Notes: generated by a model not told the origin, from the sequence alone. DNA of 64,000 nucleotides from Thiopseudomonas denitrificans (GCF_002866065.1 NZ_LNJZ01000007.1:164388-228387); one strand, 5' to 3'; shown: positions 26,291 to 36,512, counted from the first letter of the stretch. Numbers and translations: made by a program.

Positions 26291-27148
26291 TTAGCCGTCA
26301 CACAGCTCCTGTGTGGTTTTCTTGAATGACTCCTCGCGGTCATGGGCAACAAAGCCGTTGCGTTCCATGATTTCTTCCCACTCGGGAGTCTGCTTGAAAC
26401 GGGCCAGCTCTTCGCTGATGGCATCGCGCAGCGCATCCGAGCCCTGGGCAAAAGTAAAGCCGCCCCAACTGCGTACGGTTTCACCGTTGATCACGGGATC
26501 GGTAAAGTCTTCTACCACTTCAACCTTGTTGCTTTGTGCTGCCAGTCCGGCAGCCGTCTGGCCGGTCGCCGCATAGGCATCGGCCCGACCGGTAGCCACA
26601 GTGGAAATGGCATCCGAATTGGTGGCGATGGTGACCATGCGTGATTCATCCATGCCCAGCGCCTGCATCATTTCCAGCTGGTCGGCACCGGCCATGATCG
26701 CCAGCTTGTAGCTGCCCTCGACAAAGTCATCGTAACCTTTCAGGCCTTTCGGGTTGCCGGCTGGCACCAGCAGGCCCTCACCGTAGGAGCTGTTGGGCTC
26801 GGAAAACAATACGGTTGTGCAGCGCTGGGGCAAAATGGCCATTTCCGCTGCCACCATGTCAAAACGATCGGCTTTCAATCCCGGAATCAATGAGCTGAAG
26901 TTGGTTACCTGCCATTCGATCTTGTCGATGCCGATATTTTTCAATACCTGTGCAGCCACTTCAGGCCCGGCCCCTTTCACATCGCCATTGAGGTCGGCAT
27001 AGCCGTAAGGAATTTCATTGGCCACAGCGACTCGGATTACACCCTTGTCTTTCAGCTGGGCCAGGTCTGCCGCAAACAGGTTCGCACTGGTTATTGTTAG
27101 CGCTGCCGTAACAGCTGTGAGCACCATGGTTTTGCGTAGGTTTTTCAT
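26291..27148 (-). CDS. ehuB: ABC transporter substrate-binding protein (EhuB-like)
   Basis: 285 residues with a Sec signal peptide (about 1-26, ending LFAADL). The mature protein is a type II solute-binding fold: GVIRVAVANEIPYGY near the start, DMVAAEMAILPQR, then GRADAYAATG. The Met-Ala-Ala-Glu and Tyr-rich early segment resembles EhuB, which binds ectoine in an aromatic cage. An AAGGA ribosome site precedes the ATG. First gene of the operon; the doe-type ectoine degradation genes are not in the window. Confidence 0.83.
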   Translation of the reverse strand: MKNLRKTMVLTAVTAALTITSANLFAADLAQLKDKGVIRVAVANEIPYGYADLNGDVKGAGPEVAAQVLKNIGIDKIEWQVTNFSSLIPGLKADRFDMVAAEMAILPQRCTTVLFSEPNSSYGEGLLVPAGNPKGLKGYDDFVEGSYKLAIMAGADQLEMMQALGMDESRMVTIATNSDAISTVATGRADAYAATGQTAAGLAAQSNKVEVVEDFTDPVINGETVRSWGGFTFAQGSDALRDAISEELARFKQTPEWEEIMERNGFVAHDREESFKKTTQELCDG

Positions 27149-27487
27149 GTCAGTCCTTTTTAGTTTTCTAATCAGGACGAGCCATGCTACAGCAGGAAAA
27201 AAAACAGTTACAAATTTATTTTCGGCTTTACCGGACACTGCAGGCCCTTGCCCGGCAGTCGCAAGCACCTGTAGATAACACGAAAAAACCACCCAGAAAC
27301 AGGCGCTTGAAAGAGCCTCAGCATCAGGCCAAAAGGCTTGGGCAACACCGGAAAATATTTTTCAGGCTGTACAAAAAACAACCACAGCGATAGTTGAAAT
27401 CTACCGGGAAAACCTTTGTCCGGGCAAGCACCCCAGTAAAATCCCATGGTTTCCTTCGTCAGAAAGCCACAACTGACTGGAACTTTT
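27149..27487. other. 339-base intergenic region upstream of ehuB
   Basis: No gene is seen. On the minus strand a plausible ehuB promoter is TTGTAA, 18 bases, TAGCAT (about 27184-27213), with a long T run between. The rest is unremarkable; no clear terminator for the methyltransferase gene was found. Confidence 0.4.
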
Positions 27488-28243
27488 TCAGGATGAAATA
27501 CGGCGAAGATTGTCGCAAATGACTGCAGTGGCCACAGCTACATTCAGGGATTCGGCACCACCGAAAGAAGGAATGGTGATTCTTCTGGTCACAAAGGGTT
27601 CAAGGCCAGCATCAACACCGTGAGCTTCGCTACCCATCAGCAAGACACCGCCCCGCAGGCTACCCGGCAACTGGTGCACCGAATTACCGTTCAGATAGGC
27701 ACCCAGCACCTCTGTTTCTGCAGGCAGCCGGGCAAGCCAGTCATGCAAATCAAGGTAAGTTACAGCAATACGCAGAAAAGACCCCATGCTGGCATTGATC
27801 ACCTTGGGGTTGTACAGATCCACGGTGTCGGTCGTGCAGACCAGCTGGCGGATGCCGTACCAGTCGGCAATGCGCAGCAGGGTGCCGAGATTGCCCGGAT
27901 CATTGACGCGGTCCAGCGCCAGTACCCATTGCCCGGGAGAAATTTCCGGTACGGTGCTGCCCGGCATGCGGACAATGGCAATTGCATCACGGTTGCTGAC
28001 CAGGGTTCCAGCGGCCGCCAGCTCGTCGCTACTGCAGTACGTTACCGGCACGCCGCTGCCGGCCAGTGCCACTGCTTGTGCAGCAGCAAAGTCGTCGCTG
28101 ACATACAGACTGTGCAACGGCCAGCCGGATTCCAGCAACTCGCTGACGATCTTGCCGCCCTCGACCAGAAACAGGCCTTGCTCCTGGCGATTTTTCTTGC
28201 GCTGCAGGCTGCGCAGCAATTTGCTCTGGTTTTTCGACAGCAT
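27488..28243 (-). CDS. TrmH/SpoU-family RNA 2'-O-methyltransferase
   Basis: 251 residues. An N-terminal substrate-binding domain (about 1-90; Lys/Arg-rich start, then FLVEGGKIVSELL) precedes a SPOUT knot with the three SpoU motifs: DRVNDPGNLGTLLRIADW, LLMGSEAHGV and IPSFGGAESLNVAVA. These enzymes methylate a ribose in 23S rRNA or tRNA with S-adenosylmethionine. The target is not determinable here. It lies 24 bases after recR and likely shares the dnaX-ybaB-recR transcript. Confidence 0.88.
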   Translation of the reverse strand: MLSKNQSKLLRSLQRKKNRQEQGLFLVEGGKIVSELLESGWPLHSLYVSDDFAAAQAVALAGSGVPVTYCSSDELAAAGTLVSNRDAIAIVRMPGSTVPEISPGQWVLALDRVNDPGNLGTLLRIADWYGIRQLVCTTDTVDLYNPKVINASMGSFLRIAVTYLDLHDWLARLPAETEVLGAYLNGNSVHQLPGSLRGGVLLMGSEAHGVDAGLEPFVTRRITIPSFGGAESLNVAVATAVICDNLRRISS

Positions 28244-28267
28244 CAGGTGTTCCTGACAGGAAAGCGA

Positions 28268-28867
28268 TTAGAGTTCCATGGCCTTGCGCCCGGCCAGCGC
28301 ATGGGTCAGAGTACCGCCATCGACCGTATCCAGCTCGCCGCCCAGCGGCATGCCATGGGCCAGACGGGACACCAGAATGCCATTGTCCTGCAGGCTCTGG
28401 GCAATGTAATGGGCGGTGGCCTCGCCTTCCACGGTCGGGTTGGTGGCCAGGATCACCTCGGCAAAGCCTTCATCGGCGATGCGCTGCAGCAATTGCGGAA
28501 TACCGATACTCTCCGGTCCCAGTCCGTCCAGCGGCGACAGCAGGCCACGCAGGACAAAATAACGGCCGCGATAACCGGTCTGCTCGATGGCGAAAATATC
28601 CTGCGGCCCCTGCACCACGCACAGCTGGCTGTTGTCCCGACGTTCATCAAGGCAAAGTGCACAGATCTCGTCCTCGCTCAGGGCGCGGCAACGCTGGCAG
28701 TGCCCGACGCGGTCAAGCGCGCTCTGGATCGCCTGCGCCATGCGCTGGCCACCGACGCGGTTACGCTCGAGCAAGTGCAGCGCCATGCGCTGGGCACTCT
28801 TCTGGCCGACACCGGGCAGTACGCGCAGAGCGTCCATCAGCTCACGCATCAGCGGACTGAACGCCAT
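28268..28867 (-). CDS. recR: Recombination mediator RecR
   Basis: 199 residues, standard length. It works with RecF/RecO to load RecA on gapped DNA. Order: helix-hairpin-helix ([13 protein letters not shown]), four-Cys zinc motif (Cys57, 60, 69, 72), and a TOPRIM domain starting [12 protein letters not shown] with [16 protein letters not shown]. It begins 2 bases after the ybaB stop, in the conserved dnaX-ybaB-recR order. Confidence 0.97.
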   Translation of the reverse strand: MAFSPLMRELMDALRVLPGVGQKSAQRMALHLLERNRVGGQRMAQAIQSALDRVGHCQRCRALSEDEICALCLDERRDNSQLCVVQGPQDIFAIEQTGYRGRYFVLRGLLSPLDGLGPESIGIPQLLQRIADEGFAEVILATNPTVEGEATAHYIAQSLQDNGILVSRLAHGMPLGGELDTVDGGTLTHALAGRKAMEL

Positions 28868-28869
28868 GC

Positions 28870-29193
28870 TTAAAACGGCATCTTGAAGCCGGGGGGCAAC
28901 TGCAGGCCGGCAGTCATGCTGGCCATGTTGTCCTGGCTGTTTTTTTCGATCTTGCGCACGGCATCATTCACCGCTGCGGCAATCAGGTCTTCGAGGATTT
29001 CCTTGTCTTCCTGCATCAGGCTGTCGTCGATGCTGACACGGCGCACATCGTGACGGCCGGTCATCACCACACTGACCATGCCGGCGCCGGATTCACCGGT
29101 CACCTCGGCGTTGGCCAGTTCTTCCTGCATTTTCTGCATTTTTTCCTGCATCATCTGTGCCTGTTTCATCAGGCCTGCCATGCCACCTTTCAT
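28870..29193 (-). CDS. ybaB: YbaB/EbfC nucleoid-associated protein
   Basis: 107 residues. A small DNA-binding dimer ('tweezers'). The N-terminal Met-rich amphipathic helix ([20 protein letters not shown]) and the [15 protein letters not shown] strand segment are typical. Located 23 bases after dnaX and directly before recR. Confidence 0.95.
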   Translation of the reverse strand: MKGGMAGLMKQAQMMQEKMQKMQEELANAEVTGESGAGMVSVVMTGRHDVRRVSIDDSLMQEDKEILEDLIAAAVNDAVRKIEKNSQDNMASMTAGLQLPPGFKMPF

Positions 29194-29216
29194 TGGGTAA
29201 GTCCTCTGTTATCTAT

Positions 29217-31343
29217 TTAAACGGGATTGAGCGGACGAATGCTGTCAGGCAGCACCCGGGCATCCAGCTCCTTGATCAGGCTCTGCACCAGCGGATCCTG
29301 TTCGATCGAGACTACCGCGTCAGCCTGTTGCCGCGCACGGCGGCGGGCAAGTGCCAGCGCCGGGGTTTCCGCCTGCGGCGTCCTGATCTCGATGTGCAGC
29401 TCGATGCTGCGCTCCAGTATCTGATTGATGCTGTCGTTAATGCGCTTTTGCTGGTTGGCGTTAAACAGCGCGCTATGCTGCGGGTCCAGGTGCAACAACC
29501 AGCTGTCACCATCATCGGCCACCAATGTGGTCTGGCGGACGATATTCCCGGTCATGCCGGTCAGGGCCATCCGCTCGCACAGCTCGATCCAGCGTGCCGC
29601 CGGCCCGCTGGCGGCAGGGATGTCCGGTTTCAGGTCGACGTCGCCGTCCTCCTGCTCCTGCTGCAGTTCGTGCAGCTCATCGGCGGCGGGTTGCCAGCTG
29701 GCATAGGCTGCCATCTGGTCCTGCAAGTCGGCCAGCTCCTCGTCATCGTCATCATCGTCATCCCCTGCCTGTTCCGGCACAACGGGTGCAGCCACGGCAC
29801 TGGCCGAAACCGGCTCTACCGGCTGTGCGTCAGGTGCCGCAACAAGCGTCTCTGCGGCTGTTCCCGTCTCCGTAACACCGCTTTGTACAGCGCCGGTTGC
29901 TGCGGGCAGAACCTGCTCTTCACCTGTAGCCGTCGGCTCTTTCTCGCTCACCACGGGCCCTGTTGCCGGAGCCGCAGATGCCGGCTGAGGCACAGGCTGC
30001 GGATCAACCGGCGGCAGTCCGGCAGCCGGTGTTGCCACTTTGGTTTCAACCGCCTCTTCCCACGGCGCGGGCTCGTCTGCTGCAGGTTCTGCGGCAGACC
30101 CGGATGCCGACGGTGACGGTGACTGTTGTTGTTCAGCCCCGGCCACAGGTGGCAGGGTGGAGGCCGGCGACACAGCAGCCCTGGCAGGTTGTTCTTCGGT
30201 TGCATCTCCACGTGCCGGAGTTGCAAAGCTCACAGGTGCGCGCGGCGCACCCGGCAGGCTGGCCGGACGAAAGGCCAGCATGCGCAGCATGACCATCTCG
30301 AAGCCGTCACGGGCATCCGGTGCCAGCGGCAAATCGCGCCGGCCCAGCAGCGCCACCTGGTAATAGAACTGGACATCTTCCGGCGGCAGGGCCCCGGCCA
30401 GCTGCAGAATCTGCTCCCGGTCACCCTGGGAGTTGTCCACCGCATCGGGCAGCATCTGTGCCACCGTGGTGCGGTGCAGTACACCCAGCACCTCGCCCAG
30501 CACCCCCATCCAGTCCGGACCATGGTCGGCCAGCTGGCGGATGGCCTGCAGCATGGCGGCAGCATCGGCAGCCACCAATGCCTGCAATACACCAAACACC
30601 TGGCCCTGATCCAGCGTACCCAGCATCGCACGCACATCTTCGGCCAGCACCTTGCCTTCGCCAAAGGCCACCGCCTGATCGGTCAGGCTCATGGCATCAC
30701 GCATCGAGCCATCGGCAGCGCGGCCAAGCAGCCAGAGCGCCTGTTCCTCAAAAGGAATGTTTTCACTGCCCAGTACATGGGACAGATGCCCCACCACAGA
30801 CTCGGGCGGCATGTTCTTCAAAGAAAATTGCAAGCAGCGCGACAGCACGGTTGCCGGCAACTTTTGCGGGTCGGTAGTGGCCAGCAGGAACTTGACGTGC
30901 TCCGGCGGCTCCTCCAGCGTCTTCAACAAGGCATTGAACGAACTGGTCGACAGCATGTGCACTTCGTCAATCAGGTAGACCTTGTAACGCCCACGACTGG
31001 GCATGTATTGCACATTGTCGAGCAGCTCGCGGGTGTCTTCCACCTTGGTCTTGCTGGCGGCATCCACCTCGATCAGGTCGACGAAGCGCCCCTCATCAAT
31101 CTCGCGACATACGGAGCACTCGCCACAGGGCGTCGATGTGATGCCCTGCTCACAGTTCAGGCATTTGGCCATGATCCGGGCGATGGTGGTCTTGCCGACC
31201 CCCCGGGTGCCGGTAAACAGATAGGCATGGTGCAGGCGGCCGGTATCCAGTGCACTGATCAGGGCTTTGAGCACATGGGTCTGACCCACCATCTCGCGAA
31301 ACGAGCGGGGCCGCCATTTGCGTGCCAGTACTTGATAACTCAT
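29217..31343 (-). CDS. dnaX: DNA polymerase III subunits gamma and tau
   Basis: 708 residues, the clamp-loader ATPase. Walker A GTRGVGKTT (45-53), a zinc module with Cys64, 73, 76 and 79, Walker B LIDEVHMLS and sensor 1 (LATTDPQKLP). After the collar domain comes a long Pro/Ala/acidic linker (about 370-560, including a poly-Asp run) and a C-terminal tau domain that would bind the polymerase and helicase. I see no A-rich slippery sequence for making gamma by frameshifting. Confidence 0.97.
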   Translation of the reverse strand: MSYQVLARKWRPRSFREMVGQTHVLKALISALDTGRLHHAYLFTGTRGVGKTTIARIMAKCLNCEQGITSTPCGECSVCREIDEGRFVDLIEVDAASKTKVEDTRELLDNVQYMPSRGRYKVYLIDEVHMLSTSSFNALLKTLEEPPEHVKFLLATTDPQKLPATVLSRCLQFSLKNMPPESVVGHLSHVLGSENIPFEEQALWLLGRAADGSMRDAMSLTDQAVAFGEGKVLAEDVRAMLGTLDQGQVFGVLQALVAADAAAMLQAIRQLADHGPDWMGVLGEVLGVLHRTTVAQMLPDAVDNSQGDREQILQLAGALPPEDVQFYYQVALLGRRDLPLAPDARDGFEMVMLRMLAFRPASLPGAPRAPVSFATPARGDATEEQPARAAVSPASTLPPVAGAEQQQSPSPSASGSAAEPAADEPAPWEEAVETKVATPAAGLPPVDPQPVPQPASAAPATGPVVSEKEPTATGEEQVLPAATGAVQSGVTETGTAAETLVAAPDAQPVEPVSASAVAAPVVPEQAGDDDDDDDEELADLQDQMAAYASWQPAADELHELQQEQEDGDVDLKPDIPAASGPAARWIELCERMALTGMTGNIVRQTTLVADDGDSWLLHLDPQHSALFNANQQKRINDSINQILERSIELHIEIRTPQAETPALALARRRARQQADAVVSIEQDPLVQSLIKELDARVLPDSIRPLNPV

Positions 31344-31460
31344 CAGGATCCCATGCCGGTAATTCAGAAGGGCTACATGCTAAGGAAAAGACGCCTGCTT
31401 GTCCATGGAACGAGCCACGACACAGCAGCAGATGAGGCAATTTTGCCAGGCAGAAATGGA

Positions 31461-31570
31461 GGCGGCCCTGCCAGCCACACCCCGGCACACAATGTCACCG
31501 CTGCGGCTGCTCCCTTCCGGGCCTGACCGGGTTCACGGTTAATCGTTGCGAGGGGACCAACAGAGCCGCC
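31461..31570 (-). ncRNA. ffs: 4.5S signal recognition particle RNA
   Basis: The 110-base minus-strand sequence begins GGCGGCTCTGTTGG and ends with CAGGGCCGCC, which pair to close the long hairpin. The apical part carries the Ffh-binding signature: GGTCAGGCCCGGAAGGGAGCAGCC, split as GGTCAGG, the GGAA tetraloop and AGCAGCC. It forms the SRP with Ffh for co-translational membrane targeting. It lies 118 bases upstream of dnaX on the same strand, as in other pseudomonads. A promoter about 34 bases upstream implies a 5' leader to be removed by RNase P. Confidence 0.96.
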
Positions 31571-31603
31571 ATCGAGAACCGTCCGGAACCGGACGTGGCG
31601 GCC

Positions 31604-31631
31604 ATTATACGGATTTCCCGGCTGATTGCAA
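31604..31631 (-). promoter_or_regulatory. Promoter of the 4.5S RNA gene
   Basis: On the minus strand TTGCAA (31626-31631), a 16-base spacer, and a perfect TATAAT (31604-31609). Transcription would start about 27 bases before the mature RNA 5' end, comparable with the leader of the E. coli precursor. Confidence 0.75.
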
Positions 31632-31654
31632 GTCAAACGCCACGGCACCATAAA

Positions 31655-31695
31655 AAACAAACCCCGTACAGCCGGTAAACCGTACGGGGTTTTGC
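31655..31695. terminator. Terminator of the ccm operon
   Basis: ACCCCGTAC and GTACGGGGT pair across a 12-base loop. On the minus strand it is followed by TTTGTTTTTT, directly after ccmI; the plus strand also ends in a short T run. Confidence 0.85.
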
Positions 31696-31723
31696 ATTCA
31701 CGGGATGGCGACCGCCCGAAAAA

Positions 31724-33040
31724 TCAGCGTGCTCCCCGGGCGGGACGGTCAATGACCAGCTCCAGTGCCTTGCCGCTTTCCACCTCGGCAGCCAGGCTTG
31801 CGCTGACCCATTCAGGCTCGCTGGCATTGCCATCACTGGAAATGCTGGCCTGAACCTCAACACTGCCGGCTTTTGACAGCTGCAATTCGGTCATTACCGC
31901 ATCAGCATCACTCAGCTCAATGGTTGCCGGCAAGCCGGCCACACTCAGACGCTGTGCGGCAATCGGAATCTGGCCAGACTCGGGCGAGCGGGCAAACACG
32001 AACACCGTGGCCGCCGGATCAACACTGGCCGCCAGCTCGTCGCTCAGGCTGATTTCCAGCAGAACACGGCCGGACTGGCTCAGGGCGCTCGGTTCGGGCA
32101 GCGGCGGCAATACCGGGCCGCGCACTGCCTGCGGGTTGTTCTCGCCAAATTCTTCAATCGCCTTTTCCGCACGCTCGACACCGGTCAGGACCGCCTGGGC
32201 GGAAGGGTCACGCGGATCCATGAAACCGAGCAGGCGGTTCCAGGAATCTCGCGCCACATTGAAGTTTCCGGTCTCGAAGCCGGCAATGCCGATCAGTCCC
32301 AGCGTAGTGGCATCCTGCGGATCGGCTTCAAGCACTTCCTCGACTGCCTGTTGCAACTCATCATTCCATTGGCTGTCATTGGCAAAGAACTGTGCCTGTA
32401 CCCACTGCGCCAGAATTTCCGGCTGGCGGCCGGCGGCATCCATGGCGCGCGAATAGGCATGTGCGGCATCCGCCACACGCTGGTCATTCATGTAGCTGCG
32501 GCCGAGGAAGAACCAGACATCAGCGGCCTCAGGTTGCATGCGCACGATGTTTTCCAGGCGGGCAATCAGCTCGGACATGGCTTGTTCACGGGCCTGTGGT
32601 TCCTGAATGGCCGGAATGCGCGACATCAGTGCATCAACCGCCTGCTGCTCCTGCATCAAGGGGACCTGCTCCAGGGTCATGGCGACCTGGTCACCAGCCC
32701 CCCAGACCATGTACAGCCCGGCGCCGGCTACCGGCAGCAGCAAAGTTGCGATCAGCGGCAATGCAATGCCCAGCCGGGCCTTCTGTTGCGGCGCGCCCTG
32801 GGCGGTATCTTCCAGCAATTCGCGTTCGGCCTCCAGACGGCCCTCTTCGAACAGCTCCTTGCTCAGGGTGCCCTGGTCGAACTGTCCTTGCAGTTCGTTC
32901 AGGCGTTCCTGATACAGGGCCACGTTGAGTGCGGTGCGGTCTTCTTCAGCCTGGAGCTTGCGTACATTAAGCACCGGCCACAACATCAGCAGCATGGCGC
33001 TGACCAGCAGTACCAGGGCCAGTAACCAGAAAGTAATCAT
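31724..33040 (-). CDS. ccmI: Cytochrome c maturation protein CcmI
   Basis: 438 residues: two N-terminal membrane helices (about 4-23 and 95-113) flanking a cytoplasmic coiled segment, then a periplasmic TPR-containing domain (about 130-300) and a C-terminal beta domain. CcmI chaperones apocytochrome c toward the CcmF/CcmH ligase. The start overlaps the ccmH stop by 4 bases. It is the last gene of the operon. Confidence 0.93.
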   Translation of the reverse strand: MITFWLLALVLLVSAMLLMLWPVLNVRKLQAEEDRTALNVALYQERLNELQGQFDQGTLSKELFEEGRLEAERELLEDTAQGAPQQKARLGIALPLIATLLLPVAGAGLYMVWGAGDQVAMTLEQVPLMQEQQAVDALMSRIPAIQEPQAREQAMSELIARLENIVRMQPEAADVWFFLGRSYMNDQRVADAAHAYSRAMDAAGRQPEILAQWVQAQFFANDSQWNDELQQAVEEVLEADPQDATTLGLIGIAGFETGNFNVARDSWNRLLGFMDPRDPSAQAVLTGVERAEKAIEEFGENNPQAVRGPVLPPLPEPSALSQSGRVLLEISLSDELAASVDPAATVFVFARSPESGQIPIAAQRLSVAGLPATIELSDADAVMTELQLSKAGSVEVQASISSDGNASEPEWVSASLAAEVESGKALELVIDRPARGAR

Positions 33041-33528
33041 TTGTCTGCAGATTCCCGTGTTTGATTCAATAATTCGTTCAGGCGCTGCTGCTCATCGCCA
33101 GACAGCTGCTGACCGGCAGCATCGCTGTCACCACCCTTGCGACGGCGCACAATGATCAGCGCCAGCATCAGCATGCCCAGCCCCAGCAGGGTGAAAGGGC
33201 CATACCAGAGCACCAGGGTGCGCTTGTCCACCGGTGGTTTGTAGCGAACAAAATCGCCATAACGCTCGACCAGAAACTCGACAATCTGATCATCGCTCAG
33301 ACCCTCTTCCGTCATCAGGCGATAGGTTTCCTCGCGCAAATCCAGCGAAATCGGCGCATCGGAGTCGGCAATGTTCTGGTTCTGGCACTTCGGGCAGCGC
33401 AGTTCTTCCGTCAGCTTGCGATAACGGTCACGCTCGGCCTGGGTATCAAACTCGTGAGTATCAATGGCAGCCAAAGCCGGAGCAGCCAGCCACAGGCCGC
33501 ATACCAATGTCAGCAATGCTTTTTTCAT
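33037..33528 (-). CDS. ccmH: Cytochrome c maturation thioreductase CcmH
   Basis: 163 residues with a signal peptide (1-20), a periplasmic helix bundle carrying the LRCPKC motif (Cys45, Cys48), and one membrane helix (about 107-126). It reduces or binds the apocytochrome CXXCH motif before heme ligation. Length matches the short CcmH/CycL type, with CcmI encoded separately. It overlaps both neighbours by 4 bases. Confidence 0.95.
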   Translation of the reverse strand: MKKALLTLVCGLWLAAPALAAIDTHEFDTQAERDRYRKLTEELRCPKCQNQNIADSDAPISLDLREETYRLMTEEGLSDDQIVEFLVERYGDFVRYKPPVDKRTLVLWYGPFTLLGLGMLMLALIIVRRRKGGDSDAAGQQLSGDEQQRLNELLNQTRESADK

Positions 33529-34064
33529 GGTTTCAGCAACCCTTCATACACCGGAGCCATTTTTTCCTTCCATACCCAGTCGTCCACCGCCCCCACATAC
33601 TTGAAGCGGATCACACCCTCGCTGTCGATAATGAACGTCTCGGGTGCGCCATAGACACCCAGATTCATGCCCAGTGCACCACGTGGATCACTAATATTGA
33701 GCACATAGGGATCTTTCAGGTCGTGCAGCCATTTTTTTGCCTTGGCTTCATCATCCTTGTAGTTGATGCCGTAAATCGGCACCCCGCTCGCGGCCAGCTT
33801 GTTGAAGTAGGCATGCTCGGCACGACACGTCGGGCACCAGGTAGCCCAGACGTTGACCAGTGCCGGCTTGCCAAGCAGATCCTTGCGGGTCAGCAATCGC
33901 TCAGGCTCGCCCAGCATCGGCTGCGAGAACTCCGGGAACGGCTTGTCAAGCAATGCTGAAGGCAGTTCGCGCGGGTCATTGTGCAAGCCGTAAATCGACA
34001 TCCAGGCAAAACCGGCAACACCGGCCAGCACCGCCAGCACCGCCAGCAAGCGTCCTTTAGCCAT
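33525..34064 (-). CDS. ccmG: Thiol:disulfide interchange protein CcmG (DsbE)
   Basis: 179 residues: an N-terminal membrane anchor (about 5-25) and a periplasmic thioredoxin fold with WATWCPTC (Cys77, Cys80) and the family GVYGAPETFIID segment containing the cis-Pro region. It keeps apocytochrome thiols reduced using electrons from CcdA/DsbD. Overlaps ccmF by 8 bases and ccmH by 4. Confidence 0.96.
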   Translation of the reverse strand: MAKGRLLAVLAVLAGVAGFAWMSIYGLHNDPRELPSALLDKPFPEFSQPMLGEPERLLTRKDLLGKPALVNVWATWCPTCRAEHAYFNKLAASGVPIYGINYKDDEAKAKKWLHDLKDPYVLNISDPRGALGMNLGVYGAPETFIIDSEGVIRFKYVGAVDDWVWKEKMAPVYEGLLKP

Positions 34065-36051
34065 TGTTTTTCTCCTGTCCGGTAGTCAGGGTGTCACGCA
34101 CTTTTTGCCGGACACGGGAGCGGTAACGCGGATCCCATGCCGACAGGCAGGCACCCAGCGCCATCATCAGACCACCCAGCCAGATCCAGCGAACAAAAGG
34201 TTTGACCTGCAAGCGTACCGCCCAGGCGCCGTTTTCCAGCGGTTCACCCAGAGCCACATACAGGTCGCGGGTAAAGCCCGGATCGATGCCGGCCTCGGTC
34301 ATGGGCATCTGCTGTACCACATACAGGCGTTTTTCAGGGTGCAATACACTAATTTCACGGCCGTTTTTCAGCGCACGTATCGTGCCCCGGTCTGAAATGT
34401 AGTTGGGCCCTTCGTGGTGTTCCGCACCTTCAAACACAAAGCTGTAAGCACCCAGCTGAACACTGTCGCCAATATTCATTTTCAGGTCTCGCTCGACGCT
34501 GTAATGGCTCGACAGCACCACGCCGATGGCACAGACCACCAGCCCCAGATGTCCCATCTGCATGCCCCAGTAGCTGCGCGTCATCATGCGCAAGCCACGG
34601 AAAAAGCCGCGATGACGGGTCTTGTCCAGCAAGTCACGCAAGCTGGACAGTACTACCCAGAAACTGAGGAAATACACCACCAGTACCGCACCGTTGAACT
34701 CGTCGGCCAGGAAGGTCAGCGCCAGACTGATTGCCGCACTGGCCAGCAGTACCGGCCCGACCATCTTCAGCAGCCAGTTGCCCGGCGTACTCTTCCAGCG
34801 CAGTACCACACCCACACCCAGTGCCAGCATCAGGGCACCAATCAGCGGGTTGAACAGGGCGTTGAAGTAAGGCGGGCCCACCGACAGTTTGGAGCCGGTC
34901 AGCGAATCGAGGATCAGCGGATACAGGGTGCCGATCAGGATCATCGCGGTCACCACCACCAGCACGATGTTGTTGATCAGCAGCAGGGTTTCCCGCGACC
35001 AGAAGCCGAAGCCGACCTTGCTCTTGACCGAAGGCGCACGCAGCACGAACAGTGTCAGCGAGGCACCCACAGTGACCAGCAGGAAGGCGAGGATGAACAG
35101 CCCGCGATCAGGATCGGAAGCAAAGGCATGCACCGAAGTCAGCACGCCGGAACGTACCAGGAAGGTACCCAGCAGACTGAGCGAGAAGGCGGCAATCGCC
35201 AGCAGTACGGTCCAGTTCTTGAACAGGCCGCGCTTTTCAGTAACGGCCAGCGAGTGGATCAGTGCGGTACCGACCAGCCACGGCATGAAAGAGGCGTTTT
35301 CGACCGGGTCCCAAAACCACCAGCCACCCCAGCCCAGCTCGTAATAGGCCCACCAGGAGCCGAGGGTGATGCCCACGCCGAGAAAGGCCCAGGCCACCAG
35401 CGTCCAGGGGCGTGACCAGCGGGCCCAGGCAGCATCCATCTTGCCGCCCAGCAAGGCGGCAATGGCAAAGGCAAAGGCCACGGAAAAGCCGACATAGCCC
35501 ATGTACAACATGGGCGGATGCACCACCAGGCCAAAGTCCTGCAACAGCGGGTTGAGGTCACGGCCGTCGGCAGGAATGTTCGGCAGCATGCGCTCGAACG
35601 GGTTGGAAGTGACGATCAGGAACAGCAGAAAGCCGATGCTGACCATGCCCATCACCGACAGGACGCGAGCCAGCATTTCTTCCGGCAACTGGCGGGAGAA
35701 AATTGCCACGGCAAAAGACCAGCCTGCCAGGGTCAGCGCCCACAGCAGCAGGGAGCCCTCGTGGGCACCCCACACCGCGCTGATCTTGTAGTACCAGGGC
35801 AGCATGCTGTTGGAGTTGTTGGCGGCATAGGCCACGCTGAAGTCATCGATGACAAACGACCAAGTCAGGGCCAGAAACGAAAGCAGCAAGAAGACGAACT
35901 GCCCCCAGGCCGCCGGCTGGCCGAGGCTCATCCAGTGATGATCACCCTTCCAGGCACCCACCATGGGAAAAAACGCCTGCACGACGGCAAAGCACAAAGC
36001 CAGGATCATGGCCAGATGCCCGAGCTCGGGCATAAACAGGATCAAACTCAT
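34057..36051 (-). CDS. ccmF: Heme lyase subunit CcmF
   Basis: 664 residues, about fifteen membrane spans. The heme-handling motif [20 protein letters not shown] is intact, with conserved periplasmic His-containing loops ([22 protein letters not shown]). CcmF with CcmH/I attaches heme to apocytochromes c. Overlap with ccmE is 4 bases. Confidence 0.97.
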   Translation of the reverse strand: MSLILFMPELGHLAMILALCFAVVQAFFPMVGAWKGDHHWMSLGQPAAWGQFVFLLLSFLALTWSFVIDDFSVAYAANNSNSMLPWYYKISAVWGAHEGSLLLWALTLAGWSFAVAIFSRQLPEEMLARVLSVMGMVSIGFLLFLIVTSNPFERMLPNIPADGRDLNPLLQDFGLVVHPPMLYMGYVGFSVAFAFAIAALLGGKMDAAWARWSRPWTLVAWAFLGVGITLGSWWAYYELGWGGWWFWDPVENASFMPWLVGTALIHSLAVTEKRGLFKNWTVLLAIAAFSLSLLGTFLVRSGVLTSVHAFASDPDRGLFILAFLLVTVGASLTLFVLRAPSVKSKVGFGFWSRETLLLINNIVLVVVTAMILIGTLYPLILDSLTGSKLSVGPPYFNALFNPLIGALMLALGVGVVLRWKSTPGNWLLKMVGPVLLASAAISLALTFLADEFNGAVLVVYFLSFWVVLSSLRDLLDKTRHRGFFRGLRMMTRSYWGMQMGHLGLVVCAIGVVLSSHYSVERDLKMNIGDSVQLGAYSFVFEGAEHHEGPNYISDRGTIRALKNGREISVLHPEKRLYVVQQMPMTEAGIDPGFTRDLYVALGEPLENGAWAVRLQVKPFVRWIWLGGLMMALGACLSAWDPRYRSRVRQKVRDTLTTGQEKNNG

Positions 36052-36512
36052 TTCTTGCTTTCCTGTGTCGCTTCGTAGTGCTTGAGCATGCCGGTTTTTT
36101 CCAGCGCATCACTCACTTCGGGCGGCATGTAGTTTTCATCGTGCTTGGCCAGAACCTCGTCCGACACCAGCACACCCTGCGCGTTGAGGCGGCCCAGTGC
36201 AACGATGCCCTGCCCTTCGCGGAACAGGTCGGGCAGGATGCCCCGGTACTCGATGGTGACATCGGCATCGCCGTCAGTGACGACAAAACGCACGGTCAGG
36301 GCGTCTTCGTTGCGTTGCACCGAGCCTTCCTTGACCAGACCACCAGCACGGATGCGGGCGTCGGCCGGAACCTTGCCGGCGGCAATCTCGGTGGGCGTAT
36401 AGAACAGGTTGATGTTCTCGCTCAGGGCAAACACCGCCAACCCTACGGTAGCGGCCATCCCTGACAGAATCGCCAAGATGATTATCAGGCGTTTTTTACG
36501 AACCGGATTCAT
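36048..36512 (-). CDS. ccmE: Heme chaperone CcmE
   Basis: 154 residues: N-terminal membrane anchor (about 8-30) and a periplasmic OB-fold. The heme-attachment motif AKHDENYMP contains His124, which binds heme covalently, and Tyr128, its axial ligand. It overlaps ccmD by 17 bases and ccmF by 4. Confidence 0.97.
   Translation of the reverse strand: MNPVRKKRLIIILAILSGMAATVGLAVFALSENINLFYTPTEIAAGKVPADARIRAGGLVKEGSVQRNEDALTVRFVVTDGDADVTIEYRGILPDLFREGQGIVALGRLNAQGVLVSDEVLAKHDENYMPPEVSDALEKTGMLKHYEATQESKK

Noticed and set aside
29217-31343. Programmed frameshift in dnaX to make gamma
   Set aside because: No A-AAA-AAG-type slippery sequence is present in the frame.
34414-35415. A 333-codon plus-strand frame inside ccmF
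   Set aside because: Gln/His/Arg-rich shadow of the ccmF sequence; no start signal and no known domain.
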